Shown: positions 1 to 8,661, counted from the first letter of the stretch. The stretch: 64,000 bases of DNA from Streptomyces cellulosae (GCA_014655195.1 BNBH01000020.1:1-64000), one strand, 5' to 3'. Numbers and translations: made by a program. The notes: generated from the letters alone by a model not told the origin.

Positions 1-57
1 CCGCCCCCACCCCGCCCCCACCCCGCCCCCACCCCGTCCCCTCCCCGCCGCGGGCGG
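1..57. repeat. G/C-rich 11-bp tandem repeat at window edge
   Basis: The first 40 bases are about three and a half copies of an 11-bp unit (GCCCCCACCCC on the plus strand). The complementary strand therefore carries runs of four and five G. It lies just past the broken end of the first gene. I see no coding sense in it. It may be a simple-sequence tract or a difficult assembly edge. Confidence 0.6.
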
Positions 58-645
58 CTAGCCGGACATCGGTGGCGGGCCCCCCGCCAACTGCGGGCAT
101 TCGTGCAGCCCGTAGCAGCCGAGGCCCATCAGCGCGCCGCCGGCGGGGGAGAGCGACCAGCGCGGGTCGTCGGGATCCGGGGGCGGGGATCGCCACCAGA
201 GTTTCCGCGTGGCGGAGTTCGCCCAGCTCGCCGGAGGCCGGCAGCCGCCGCGTGACCGGGTGGAAGAGGAAGTGGAACGCCTCCATGAAGACCGTGCCGG
301 ACGCAGCGGCGGCCTCAAGGAGCGCCTCCACGGAGTTGCTTGCCGACGGCTTCTCCGTCAGAACGTGCTTGCCCGCCGCGAGCGCCGCCAGGTTCCACGG
401 CCCGTGGAGCCCGTTGGCGAGGGGCTGTAGGCCATCTCGACCTCGGGGTCGGCGAGCAGCTCGGCGTACGAGCCGTGGGTCCGCTCCACACCGTGCGCCG
501 CGGCGAAGGCCTCGGCGCGGGAGCGGGCGGCCACCGCGACCAGGCGGTGGCCGGCGGACCGGGCCGGGGCGACGAGGGCGCGCTCGGTGATCCGCGCGGC
601 CCCCAGGATGCCGATGCGCAGCGGCTGCGGAGCGGACTCGCTCAT
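58..645 (-). pseudogene. Gfo/Idh/MocA family oxidoreductase, frameshifted and truncated
   Basis: The N-terminus reads as a normal NAD(P)-binding Gfo/Idh/MocA dehydrogenase (start at 645, GILGAARIT nucleotide-binding loop). The frame is then lost in the C-run at about 420-425, where one base appears missing. It is regained at about 180-185, where a C-run appears one base too long. If corrected, the middle reads HGPWNLAALAAGKHV and then ASGELGELRHAETL, as expected for the family. The frame stops at 58 after only about 195 residues, against about 330 for intact members. Its ATG overlaps the TGA of the upstream dehydrogenase, so it was the last gene of a four-gene operon. Substrate unknown; either a true pseudogene or an assembly artefact. 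Confidence 0.75.
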
Positions 646-1646
646 GCCTGCCGTACTTCCTCCAGGGTGACGGGCCGGTGCTCGTGCAGCGACAGGGTGC
701 ACGCCTCGGCGATCCAGCCGGCCTCCAACGCGTCCTCGATCGTGCACGGCGAGGGACGGGTGCCCGCCACCACCTCGGTGAACGCGAGGAGTTCGGCGCG
801 GTAGGCCTCGGTGAAGCGGTCCATGAAGAAGTCGTGCGGCACGCCCGCCGGGAAGGTGACGCCGGGTTCGACCGAGCGCAGCGGCAGCTTGTCCTCCAGG
901 CCCACCGCGATGGAGTCGGTGAAGCCGTGGATCTCCATGCGGACGTCGTAACCCCGCGCGTTGTGGCGGCTGTTGGAGACCACCGCGAGGGTGCCGTCGT
1001 CCAGGGTGAGGATCGCGCCCGTGGTGTCGGCGTCGCCCGCCTCCTTGATGAAGTCGGCGCCCCGGTTGCCGCCGGCCGCGTACACCTCGGTCACCTCACG
1101 GCCGGTCACCCAGCGGATGATGTCGAAGTCGTGCACCGAACAGTCCCGGAAGATCCCGCCGGACGCGGCGATGTACGCGGCGGGCGGCGGCGCCGGGTCC
1201 AGCGTGGTGGAACGTACGGTGTGGAGCTTGCCCAGTTCGCCGGACTGGACTGCGGCGCGGGCGGCGACGAAGCCGGTGTCGAAGCGGCGGTTGTAGCCGA
1301 TCTGCACGGGTACGTCATGGCCCGCGACCGCCTTCAGCACCTCGACGCCCTCGGTCATCGTGCGTGCCACCGGCTTCTCGCAGAAGACGGGCACGCCCGC
1401 GTCCACGCACGCCGTGATCAGCCCCGGGTGGGCGTCCGTCGCCGCGGCGACGACCACGCCGTCCACGCCGGCCGCGAGCACCGCCTCGGGGGAGTCCGCG
1501 ACCTGCGCGCCGAAGCGCTCCGCGGCTGCCTTCGCGGCGTCCGCGAACGGGTCGGAGACGACGAGGGACTCGACGGCGTCGAGCCCGGACAGGGTTTCGG
1601 CGTGGAAGGCGCCGATGCGGCCGAGGCCGAGGATTCCGATGCGCAT
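642..1646 (-). CDS. inositol 2-dehydrogenase-like Gfo/Idh/MocA oxidoreductase
   Basis: A 334-residue NAD-dependent dehydrogenase of the IolG type. The Rossmann loop GLGRIG is at residues 7-12, the EKP motif at 90-92, and the Asp168-x3-His172 pair matches the catalytic Lys-Asp-His arrangement of myo-inositol dehydrogenases. The family oxidises a ring hydroxyl of inositols or related sugars to a ketone in the cytosol. It is third in a minus-strand operon behind the oxygenase at 2502-3677 and the SDR at 1696-2472. Its stop overlaps the start of the broken paralogue downstream. An AGGAGC ribosome-binding site lies 8 nt before ATG. Family certain; inositol as substrate is inferred. Confidence 0.85.
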   Translation of the reverse strand: MRIGILGLGRIGAFHAETLSGLDAVESLVVSDPFADAAKAAAERFGAQVADSPEAVLAAGVDGVVVAAATDAHPGLITACVDAGVPVFCEKPVARTMTEGVEVLKAVAGHDVPVQIGYNRRFDTGFVAARAAVQSGELGKLHTVRSTTLDPAPPPAAYIAASGGIFRDCSVHDFDIIRWVTGREVTEVYAAGGNRGADFIKEAGDADTTGAILTLDDGTLAVVSNSRHNARGYDVRMEIHGFTDSIAVGLEDKLPLRSVEPGVTFPAGVPHDFFMDRFTEAYRAELLAFTEVVAGTRPSPCTIEDALEAGWIAEACTLSLHEHRPVTLEEVRQA

Positions 1647-1695
1647 GAGGGGGTGCTCCTTGGGTGCGGGTGGTGCGGGTGGGGGCGAGGGGAGG

Positions 1696-2472
1696 TCAGT
1701 CGAGGCCGCCCAGGACGTTCTGGTCCCAGTCGATGACCGAGCCGGTGACCACCCCGGAACGGTCGGAGAGCAGCAGGACCACGAAGTCGGCGATCTCGTC
1801 CGGCTGGCCGAGCTTGCCCATCGGCAGCCGCGCGGCGGCCTGCTCCCGCCAGTCGTCGCCGGCGCCGTGGAAGGCGCGCTGCGTGGCGTCCTCGCCCTCG
1901 GTCGCGGTCCAGCCGATGTTCAGGCCGTTGATGCGGATCCGGTCCCAGCGGTGGGCGTGCGCCGCGTTGCGGGTCAGGCCCGTCAGGCCCGCCTTGGCGG
2001 CGACGTACGGGGCGAGAAACGGCTGTCCGCCGTGCGCCGACGACGTGATGACGTTGACGATCGTGCCGGGCTCGGCGCGCCGCACCATGTCCGCCACCGC
2101 CGCCTGCATGGCGAAGAACGGCGCCTTGAGGTTGATCGCGATGTGCTGGTCGAACAGGTCGGGGGTGGTGTCGAGCAGCGTGCCGCGTGAGGTCAGGCCG
2201 GCCGCGTTCACCAGGCAGTCGATACGGCCGTAGGCCTGTACGACTTGGGTGACCGTTTCCTTGGCTTGGCCGGCGTCCGCCAGGTCCGCCCGTACGAACA
2301 TGGCCTTGGCGCCCTGCCCGGCCAGTTCGGCGACCAGTGCCTCCCCCGGCTCCGGGCGGCGGCCGCTGACCGCCACGACCGCGCCTTCGCGCACCGCGGC
2401 CCGCGCGACGGCGGCGCCCACGCCCTGAGTGCCGCCGTTGACGAGGACGACCTTGTCGTCGAGGAGTCCCAT
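1696..2472 (-). CDS. SDR family NAD(P)-dependent oxidoreductase
   Basis: A 258-residue classical short-chain dehydrogenase. The cofactor loop NGGTQGVG is at residues 12-19, NAAG at 89-92, and the catalytic Ser at about 144-145 with Tyr156 and Lys160 (YVAAK). The C-terminal VVTGSVIDWDQN stretch is typical. The start at 2472 is set by GGAAGGA 5 nt upstream; the frame stays open far upstream, but that part has no family similarity. It lies 29 bp after the oxygenase gene and 49 bp before the IolG-like gene. It probably oxidises or reduces an intermediate of the same sugar or cyclitol pathway. Exact substrate unknown. Confidence 0.88.
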   Translation of the reverse strand: MGLLDDKVVLVNGGTQGVGAAVARAAVREGAVVAVSGRRPEPGEALVAELAGQGAKAMFVRADLADAGQAKETVTQVVQAYGRIDCLVNAAGLTSRGTLLDTTPDLFDQHIAINLKAPFFAMQAAVADMVRRAEPGTIVNVITSSAHGGQPFLAPYVAAKAGLTGLTRNAAHAHRWDRIRINGLNIGWTATEGEDATQRAFHGAGDDWREQAAARLPMGKLGQPDEIADFVVLLLSDRSGVVTGSVIDWDQNVLGGLD

Positions 2473-2501
2473 GGTGTCCTTCCGGTTGTTCAGTCTGAGG
2501 G

Positions 2502-3677
2502 TCAGCTTGCGCGCCGGGCCGTGGCCGTCCGCAGCGCGTCGCGGAGGGCTCGTGGGGTCCAGCTCTCGTGCAGCGCGCGGCGCACCGTGTCGGCCTGGGA
2601 CGGCGGAGCGAGTCCCTCGACCGGCGGGTCGTTGTCCAGGTTGGTGGGGAACGGGTAGCCCTCGGCGCTCGCCGCGATCACGTTCTCCAGCCACTGTTCC
2701 GAGGCGCCCTCGGCCTTGCGGGCCAGCAGCACCGGGTAGACGGCGCCCACCACGGCCTCCCGGTCCACGGTCTCCATCGCACGTCCGAACGCCGAGGACA
2801 CCTGGAGCAGGTTCGCCGTACGCCGGATGTCCGCCGAGTGGTTCGATCCGGCCGCGTGGAACAGCGCCGGGTTGAAGAACACCGCGTCGCCCTTGGCCAG
2901 GGGGAGCTGGATGTGGTGCTCGTCGAAGTACGCCTGGAAGTGCGGCAGCCGCCAGGCGAGGTAGCCCGGCTCGAACTTCTGAGAGTGCGGCAAGTACATC
3001 GTCGGTCCCGATTCGACGGGCATGTCGCAGTGCGCCACGGCGCCCTGGAGCGTGAGCACGGGGGAGAGACGGTGCACGTGCGCGGGGTGGGCGGCCGCCG
3101 TTTCGTTCGACAGGAAGCCCAGGTGGTAGTCGCGGTGCACGGTCTGTGCCGCGCCGCCCGGGTTGACCACGTTGACCTGGGACGTCACCTGGTAGCCGGG
3201 GCCCAGCCAGGCCGTGGAGACCAGCGCGATCATGTCGTTCGCGTAGTAGTCGGCGAACGCCTCCGGGTCGTGCAGCGCGGCCTTCTCCAGCGCGTTCCAC
3301 ACCCGGTCGTTGGCGCCCGGCGCGGCGAAGTGGTCGCCGGCGGTCGCGCCCGCGGCCCGCTGCTGGGCGATCAGGGCGTCGAACACGTCCGTGGTCCGGT
3401 CCACCACCGACGTGTCCGAGAAGGCGCCGCGGATCACCACGATGCCGGGGCCGTCGGCGAGGGCGTGGACCAGTTCGGCCTGCGCGGTACGGCGGTCCGC
3501 GAGCGCGAGCCGGTCGGCGTCGTACAGCAGTACGTTCCGTTCGACGGCCGAGGCCAGCGGGTACGAGGAGGCGTCGGTGGACTGCTCGACCAGGGCGCGG
3601 AAGGCGTCCAGGTCGCAGTCCCGCTCCGACAGCCAGGCGGCCGGCGCGGGGGTCTGCACGGAAGGCGATGCGGACAT
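2502..3677 (-). CDS. phytanoyl-CoA dioxygenase (PhyH) family protein
   Basis: A 391-residue protein of the Fe(II)/2-oxoglutarate-dependent PhyH superfamily. The iron-binding facial triad is visible as His181-x-Asp183 (QTVHRDYH) and a distal His274 (ALFHAAGSN), with Arg285/286 available for the 2-oxoglutarate carboxylate. Start at 3677 is preferred because AAGGGA sits 7 nt upstream; an in-frame ATG seven codons earlier has no such site. It is the first gene of the minus-strand operon and is divergent from the LacI-type regulator at 3787. Members hydroxylate very diverse small molecules. The company of two dehydrogenases suggests oxidation of a sugar-like or cyclitol substrate, which is inference. 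Confidence 0.8.
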   Translation of the reverse strand: MSASPSVQTPAPAAWLSERDCDLDAFRALVEQSTDASSYPLASAVERNVLLYDADRLALADRRTAQAELVHALADGPGIVVIRGAFSDTSVVDRTTDVFDALIAQQRAAGATAGDHFAAPGANDRVWNALEKAALHDPEAFADYYANDMIALVSTAWLGPGYQVTSQVNVVNPGGAAQTVHRDYHLGFLSNETAAAHPAHVHRLSPVLTLQGAVAHCDMPVESGPTMYLPHSQKFEPGYLAWRLPHFQAYFDEHHIQLPLAKGDAVFFNPALFHAAGSNHSADIRRTANLLQVSSAFGRAMETVDREAVVGAVYPVLLARKAEGASEQWLENVIAASAEGYPFPTNLDNDPPVEGLAPPSQADTVRRALHESWTPRALRDALRTATARRAS

Positions 3678-3722
3678 GGAGTCGTCCCTTCGGGTCACGG
3701 AGCGACGTGGGTGATGTCATTC

Positions 3723-3734
3723 TTGTCAGAACAA
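3723..3734. promoter_or_regulatory. candidate operator TTGTCAGAACAA
   Basis: A 12-bp near-palindrome lies in the 109-bp gap between the divergent oxygenase and LacI-type genes. A related 12-mer (TTGACAGGACAA, matching 10 of 12 positions) lies upstream of the dehydrogenase at 5506-6669. This suggests one regulator for both transcripts. Which protein binds is not shown by sequence. Confidence 0.45.
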
Positions 3735-3786
3735 ACCCCTCGCACCACCATCAGGAACCCATCAAAAACCCCTCAGGAGCAGTCGC

Positions 3787-4821
3787 ATGGGGCACCCCTT
3801 CCCGATCCGCGAAATCGCACGTCAGGCCGGACTGAGCGAGGCCACCGTGGACCGGGTCCTCAACGGCCGGGGCGGGGTGCGGGAGAGCACCGCGCGCGAG
3901 GTGCACCGGGCCATCGCGGACCTGGACCGGCAGCGCACCCAGGTCCGTCTGGTCGGGCGGACGTTCATGGTGGACATCGTCATGCAGTCGCCCGAGCGCT
4001 TCTCCACGGCCGTCCGGGCGGCTCTGGAGGCCGAACTGCCCTCCCTGCACCCGGCGGTGGTGCGTTCCCGCTTCCACTTCCGGGAGACCGGCCCGGCGGA
4101 GGAACTGGTCGCGGTCCTGGACCGGATCGCCCGCCGCGGCTCCCAGGGCGTGCTCCTCAAGGCGCCCGACGTCCCCGAGGTCACCGCCGCCGTCGGGCGG
4201 CTCGCCGCGGCCGGCATCCCGGTCGTGACCCTGGTGACGGACCTGCCCGTCAGCGCGCGGATCGGCCATGTCGGCAGCGACAACCGGGCGGCCGGCGCCA
4301 CCGCCGCGTACCTCATGGGCCAGTGGCTCGGCGACCGGCCCGGCAATGTGCTCACCAGCCTTTCCAGCGGCTTCTTCCGCAACGAGGAGGAGCGGGAGAT
4401 GGGCTTCCGCAGCACCATGCGCGCCCGCCACCCCGGGCGCGTCCTCGTCGAGATCGCCGAGGGCCAGGGCCTGGACGCCACCCAGTACGACCTGGTCCGC
4501 GCCGCCCTGGAACGCGACCCGGAGATCCGCGCGGTCTACTCGATCGGCGGCGGGAACATCGCCACCCTGCGCGCCTTCGAGGACGCAGGACGCGAGTGCG
4601 CCGTGTTCATCGCGCACGACCTCGACCACGACAACACCCGGCTGCTGCGCGAGCACCGGCTGTCCGCCGTCCTCCACCACGACCTGCGCCACGACCTGCG
4701 TGAGGCCTGCCACATGGTGATGCGCGCGCACGGCGCCCTGCCGCCCGCGGGGCCCACCCTGCCGTCCGCGATCCAGGTGGTCACGCCGTACAACATGCCC
4801 GCCCCCGCCGTGGCCGGGTGA
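3787..4821 (+). CDS. LacI family transcriptional regulator
   Basis: A 344-residue regulator with an N-terminal LacI helix-turn-helix (residues 5-24, IREIARQAGLSEATVDRVLN) and a periplasmic-binding-protein-like effector domain to about residue 330. The hinge after the HTH lacks the usual GYRPN run and the effector domain resembles ribose-type binders. AGGAG lies 7 nt before ATG. It is divergent from the oxygenase-SDR-dehydrogenase operon, so it most likely senses a sugar or cyclitol and controls that operon. The effector cannot be read from the sequence. Confidence 0.87.
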   Translation: MGHPFPIREIARQAGLSEATVDRVLNGRGGVRESTAREVHRAIADLDRQRTQVRLVGRTFMVDIVMQSPERFSTAVRAALEAELPSLHPAVVRSRFHFRETGPAEELVAVLDRIARRGSQGVLLKAPDVPEVTAAVGRLAAAGIPVVTLVTDLPVSARIGHVGSDNRAAGATAAYLMGQWLGDRPGNVLTSLSSGFFRNEEEREMGFRSTMRARHPGRVLVEIAEGQGLDATQYDLVRAALERDPEIRAVYSIGGGNIATLRAFEDAGRECAVFIAHDLDHDNTRLLREHRLSAVLHHDLRHDLREACHMVMRAHGALPPAGPTLPSAIQVVTPYNMPAPAVAG

Positions 4822-4862
4822 CCCGGCTGGCGTGTAGCGCCCCGCGCCCGGCCGGCCGTGCC

Positions 4863-4875
4863 TACCGTCGAGCGC
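4863..4875 (+). promoter_or_regulatory. leaderless -10 element
   Basis: TACCGT at 4863-4868 is followed by exactly 7 nt and then ATG at 4876, with no ribosome-binding site. This is the usual layout of leaderless Streptomyces transcripts and fixes the start of the TMEM175-like gene. Confidence 0.55.
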
Positions 4876-5493
4876 ATGAGGAAACCGACCGCGGAAGGCG
4901 GGCCCGACCGGCTGCTGGCGCTGTCCGACGGCGTCTTCGCCATCGCCATCACCCTGCTGGTCCTCGACATCCAGGTGCCGCAGGGACTGGACTCCGACGG
5001 GTTCCACGAGGCGCTCCGCGACGTCCTGCCCAACCTGGGCGCCTACGCGATCAGCCTCGCCGTGCTGGCCGGCTTCTGGCGGGACCACCGGGCGATCTTC
5101 CACCGGGTGCGGCTGGTGGACGCCGACGTCATCTGGCTGACCGTTCTCGGCCTGGGCCTCGCCGCGCTGCTGCCGTTCCCCACCGCCCTGGTCTCCGAGT
5201 ACGGCGACGAACCCATCTCCGTGGTCGTCTACTCGGCGGCGGTGGCCTCCCTCGGCGCCGTCCACCTCGCCCTCGCCGTCGTCGTCGCCCGTCGGCCCTG
5301 GCTGCACGGCGACGCCGAACCCCTGCGGAACGAGTTCCTCTACGCCGTCGATCTGGGGGTCATGGTGGGGGTGTTCGTGGTGACCATTCCCCTGGCCCTG
5401 GTGGTGGGGCCGGCCGCCATGTGGTGGTGGCTGGTGCTGGTGCCGGTCAAGGTGTGGCTGGGGCGGAAGGAGGACGCGGCGGCGGCGAAGTAG
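4876..5493 (+). CDS. TMEM175-like (DUF1211) potassium channel family protein
   Basis: A 205-residue integral membrane protein. It opens with the family signature SDGVFAIAITLLVLDI (residues 17-32), in which the FxIxIT core lines the pore of TMEM175 potassium channels. Further hydrophobic helices follow, with five or six expected in all. Start at 4876 follows the leaderless -10 box; a GTG at 4858 is in frame but less likely. The gene converges on the dehydrogenase at 5506 with only 12 bp between stops. The role as a K+ leak channel is family knowledge; a physiological link to the neighbouring sugar genes is not evident. Confidence 0.82.
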   Translation: MRKPTAEGGPDRLLALSDGVFAIAITLLVLDIQVPQGLDSDGFHEALRDVLPNLGAYAISLAVLAGFWRDHRAIFHRVRLVDADVIWLTVLGLGLAALLPFPTALVSEYGDEPISVVVYSAAVASLGAVHLALAVVVARRPWLHGDAEPLRNEFLYAVDLGVMVGVFVVTIPLALVVGPAAMWWWLVLVPVKVWLGRKEDAAAAK

Positions 5494-5505
5494 ACGCCGG
5501 GTGTC

Positions 5506-6669
5506 TCACGCGGGCGTGTCCACGGTGACCCAGGTGCGGTTCTCCGCCGAGCGCACCATCGCGTCCAGCACGGTCGCGCTGTGCACCGCGTCCGCGAGGG
5601 TGGCGCCGTACGGGACGCCCTCGGCGACCGAGCGCAGGAAGCGGTACGCCTCGATCACCTTCAGGTCGTCGTAGCCCATGGCGTTGGCCGCGCCGGGCTG
5701 GAACGCGCCGAACTCGCCGTCCCCCGGCCCCACGTACACCGTGCTGACCGGCTGGTCCTGGTAGCCGGTGCCGCGGCTGACGCCCAGTTCGTTCATCCGG
5801 CGGAAGTCCCAGAAGACCGCCCCCTCGGTGCCGTGCACCTCGAAGCCGTAGTTGTTCTGCTCGCCCACGGAGACCCGGCAGGCCTCCAGCACGCCCCGCG
5901 CGCCGGACGCGAACCGCAGCAGGCAGTTCACGTAGTCCTCGTTCTCCACCGCGCCCAGCTCGCCGCCGGTCGCGCGGGAGTGGCCGGCCGTGGCACCGGC
6001 CGGGCGGGCCCGCTCGGGCAGGAAGATCGCCGTGTCGGCGGTCAGCGAGGTGATGTCGCCGAGAAGGTAACGGGCCAGGTCGGCGCCGTGCGACGCCAGG
6101 TCGCCCAGCACTCCGCTGCCGCCGCGCTCCCGCTCGTAGCGCCAGGTCAGCGCGCCCTCCGGGTGGGCCGCGTAGTCGCTGAACAGGCGGACGCGGGCAT
6201 GTGTGACCTTGCCGATCCCGCCGGAGGCGATCAGCTCGCGGGCGGCCTCCACAGCGGGCGCGTTGCGGTAGTTGAAGCCGACCGCGCCCTGGACGCCGGC
6301 CTTGGCGACCGCGTCCGCGACCGCCCGGGCGTCCTCGGCGGTCAGCCCGACCGGCTTCTCGATCCAGATGTGCTTGCCGGCCTCGGCCATGGCCACGCCG
6401 ATCTCGCGGTGCAGGAAGTTCGGCGCGGTGATGCTGACCGCGCGCACCCGGGGATCGGCGGCCACGTCACGCCAGTCGCGGGTCGTCGAGGCGAACCCGA
6501 ACTGAGCGGCGGCCTCCTCGGCCCGCCCCGGCACCTCCTCGGCGACGGTGACCAGCTCCGGGCGCAGCGGCAGCCCGGGGAAGTGGTGCGCCACCCGCGC
6601 GTAGGCCTGGGTGTGCACCCGCCCCATCCAGCCGAATCCGACGACGGCGACGCCCAGCGCATCCACCAT
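5506..6669 (-). CDS. Gfo/Idh/MocA family dehydrogenase
   Basis: A 387-residue NAD(P)-dependent oxidoreductase. The Rossmann loop GFGWMG is at residues 11-16 and the EKP motif at 104-106, followed by the (beta/alpha) C-terminal domain with an LxSHGxDxARYL-type active-site helix. Start at 6669 is set by GAGAGAGG upstream; the open frame continues to 6789 without family similarity. It is monocistronic on the minus strand, behind a perfect 24-bp palindrome at 6729-6752. It probably serves the same catabolic theme as the 642-3677 operon. Substrate unknown. Confidence 0.85.
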   Translation of the reverse strand: MVDALGVAVVGFGWMGRVHTQAYARVAHHFPGLPLRPELVTVAEEVPGRAEEAAAQFGFASTTRDWRDVAADPRVRAVSITAPNFLHREIGVAMAEAGKHIWIEKPVGLTAEDARAVADAVAKAGVQGAVGFNYRNAPAVEAARELIASGGIGKVTHARVRLFSDYAAHPEGALTWRYERERGGSGVLGDLASHGADLARYLLGDITSLTADTAIFLPERARPAGATAGHSRATGGELGAVENEDYVNCLLRFASGARGVLEACRVSVGEQNNYGFEVHGTEGAVFWDFRRMNELGVSRGTGYQDQPVSTVYVGPGDGEFGAFQPGAANAMGYDDLKVIEAYRFLRSVAEGVPYGATLADAVHSATVLDAMVRSAENRTWVTVDTPA

Positions 6670-6728
6670 GACTTGCCTCTCTCCGGCCGGGTCCTGTCCT
6701 GCCCGCCCACCTTCGGGCGCAGGGCGGT

Positions 6729-6752
6729 GTCCTGTCAACCATTTGACAGGAC
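6729..6752. promoter_or_regulatory. perfect 24-bp palindromic operator candidate
   Basis: Two 10-nt arms (GTCCTGTCAA and TTGACAGGAC) flank a 4-nt centre and pair perfectly. The site sits 60 bp upstream of the dehydrogenase start at 6669. Its right arm plus two bases gives TTGACAGGACAA, close to the motif upstream of the PhyH operon at 3723. Confidence 0.6.
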
Positions 6753-6852
6753 AAATGTGCGGCTTCTGCGGGCCGCGGCCCCGGCTCATCCTCCCCTCCG
6801 CATACGGTAGGGTTGACCTGCGAGATCACGCGGTTCGCCGCGAGAGCCGCAT

Positions 6853-6926
<74 letters not shown>

Positions 6927-6936
6927 CGATGCGAGC

Positions 6937-6970
6937 ACAGGGGCCCGCCGGACATCCGGCGGGCCCCTGT
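6937..6970 (+). terminator. intrinsic terminator after tRNA-Pro
   Basis: A perfect 15-bp stem (arms beginning ACAGGGGCCC and ending GGGCCCCTGT) with a 4-nt ACAT loop starts 10 nt after the tRNA. As usual in Streptomyces there is no clear U-tract. Confidence 0.85.
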
Positions 6971-7018
6971 CGCATGTGCGGGGAATGGAGCGCCCGTTTG
7001 ACGGGTGTTGCGCGGGAC

Positions 7019-7498
7019 ATGGCCACACGACCGGGACCTCGCCCCCTCTCCGACGAAGCCCTCTCGCGACTGCTCGCGAGCGGGCGGTTCGGTACGCCTC
7101 GCCACCGTCAAGCGCAGCGGTCACCCCCACCTGAGCACCATGGGGTACGCCTGGGACGCCGACGCCCGCCTGCTGGGCTTCTCCACGACGGCCGACCGGG
7201 TCAAGGTCGCCCATCTGCGCCGCGACCCGCACGCCGCGCTGCACGTCCAGGGCGACGACTCCGGTCGTTCGCCGTTGCCGAGGGTGAGGCCGAGCTGTCG
7301 GACGTCACGACGGTTCCCGGGGACGCGGTCGGCCGGGAGCTGCTCGGCATCGCGTCCCGGTCCGGCCCTCCCGAGGACGAAGCGGCGTTCCTCCAACAGC
7401 TGGTCGACGAACGGCGGTTGGCCGTCCGGCTGAAGGTGACCCGGCTGTACGGGACGGTGCTCGACATCGGCGGTCCGGACGTGTCCGGGACCGAGTGA
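7019..7498 (+). pseudogene. PPOX-class F420-dependent/pyridoxamine oxidase-like protein, two frameshifts
   Basis: Reading frames 7019-7096, 7097-7261 and 7262-7498 together give one about 159-residue split-barrel flavin/F420-binding protein: RPLSDEALSRLLASGRFG, then TLATVKRSGHPHLSTM, then SFAVAEGEAEL. An extra C near 7097 and a missing base near 7260 break it. Removing and restoring these gives a full-length family member. The two shifts cancel, so the C-terminus is again in the original frame. Function by family would be a small F420- or FMN-dependent reductase. Whether the gene is dead or the assembly is wrong cannot be told from one sequence. Confidence 0.75.
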
Positions 7499-7568
7499 CG
7501 CACACCGGGCGGGCTTCGCGGGTCCCGCGGGATCACCCGGAGCCCTGCGCCGGACCAAGGTCGTCTTC

Positions 7569-7581
7569 TAATGTCGTGGGT
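7569..7581 (+). promoter_or_regulatory. leaderless -10 element
   Basis: TAATGT at 7569-7574 is followed by 7 nt and ATG at 7582, with no Shine-Dalgarno sequence. It supports leaderless translation of the next gene. Confidence 0.55.
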
Positions 7582-8250
7582 ATGACGACCGACACGGGGA
7601 CCACCAGCGGCCTGCTCTTCGAGGCACTGGAAGCGGACGCCCTCACCAGCACGGAGCAGCTGCGCGAGCTGTACCCGCAGCCCCACGAGAACGCTGTCCG
7701 CAAGGAGATCGACCATCTCACCGACGAGACGCGGGCGTTGATCGGCTGCGCCTCGCTGGTGTTCATCGGGAGCACCGACGCCGAGGGGCGTGCGGACGTC
7801 ACCCCGCGCGGTGGGCCGCCCGGGTTCGTGTCCGTGCTGGACGACCGGACGCTGGCGATTCCCGACGCGACGGGCAACAAGCGGCTCGACACGCTGCAGA
7901 ACGTGGTGGAGACCGGGCAGGTCGGCCTGCTCTTCGTCGTCCCCGGCCGTACGTCCACGCTCCGCGTCAACGGCCGCGCCTTCGTCTCGGCCCGCCCCGA
8001 ACTGCTCGGCCGGCTCACCGCTGTGGGCAAGCCGCCCGTCTCCGCGATCGTGGTGCGGATCGAAGCGGCCTACCCGCACTGCCCCAAGTCCCTGATGCGG
8101 GGCAACGCCTGGAAGCCGGAGAACTGGGTCCCCGCCGACGTCCAGCCGAGCAGCGCCCGGGTGACGCTGGCGCAGCTCGACCTGCCGGGTCTGACCGTCG
8201 AGCAGGTCGAAGAGCTCGAGCGGGAGTCGCTGCGCACGCGCTACGAGTGA
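7582..8250 (+). CDS. pyridoxamine 5'-phosphate oxidase family protein
   Basis: A 222-residue FMN-binding split-barrel protein. The central ADVTPRGGPPGFVSVLDDRT-type stretch, followed by GNKRLDTLQNVVETGQVGLLFVVPG, is characteristic of the PNPOx-like group that includes MSMEG_1061-type proteins. It likely acts as a cytosolic flavin-dependent oxidoreductase; true vitamin B6 oxidase activity should not be assumed. The start is fixed by the leaderless promoter at 7569. The last 10 bp overlap the convergent chimeric gene at 8241. Confidence 0.82.
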   Translation: MTTDTGTTSGLLFEALEADALTSTEQLRELYPQPHENAVRKEIDHLTDETRALIGCASLVFIGSTDAEGRADVTPRGGPPGFVSVLDDRTLAIPDATGNKRLDTLQNVVETGQVGLLFVVPGRTSTLRVNGRAFVSARPELLGRLTAVGKPPVSAIVVRIEAAYPHCPKSLMRGNAWKPENWVPADVQPSSARVTLAQLDLPGLTVEQVEELERESLRTRYE

Positions 8251-8647
8251 GCAGGTGGCCGGCCGGTCAGTCCCGGGATCAGTGCGGCCGCCACGGCCAG
8301 GTGCATCAGCGTGAGCGCCGTGCGGGTCCCGCCGTCCATGCCGTCGCCGGCCAACGGCAGGAGGGACACGGCCAGTACGGCGACGGCCACCCCAATCCGG
8401 ATCGCGCGGGCATGCCGTACCCCGAAGCGCTCCGGCGTGGCGAGGAGCGCCCACCCGGCGAGGGACGCGAAGATCGTGCCCTCACCGATGCCCGCGGCAC
8501 GCGCGATCTTCGCGGTCGTCACGGCGGAGCCGTACTCGGTGATCAGCGGGATCGCGGCCTGAACGATCATCGCCCTTCGCTGCTCCGGCGACCTACCGGG
8601 GGCCCGGCGACGGGCGGGCGTGGTCGGTCCTTCTTGGCTGCTGTCAT
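8241..8647 (-). pseudogene. TetR DNA-binding domain fused by deletion to DUF6069-like membrane remnant
   Basis: The N-terminal part is a TetR helix-turn-helix (PEQRRAMIVQAAIPLITEYG, then TTAKIARAAGIGEGTIF). At about 8466-8472 it runs directly into ASLAGWALLATPERF and two hydrophobic helices ending LTLMHLAVAAALIPGL. That is the C-terminal half of a DUF6069-type membrane protein. The TetR ligand domain and the N-terminal half of the membrane protein are missing, so an internal deletion has joined two neighbouring genes in frame. The natural ATG at 8647 (MTAAKKDRP) is one base out of frame with the HTH, suggesting a further indel in the C/G run at about 8598-8604. A continuous frame does start at 8705. 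Probably a decaying remnant; a functional membrane-anchored HTH protein is possible but unproven. Confidence 0.6.
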
Positions 8648-8661
8648 GACGGCGACGTGCG

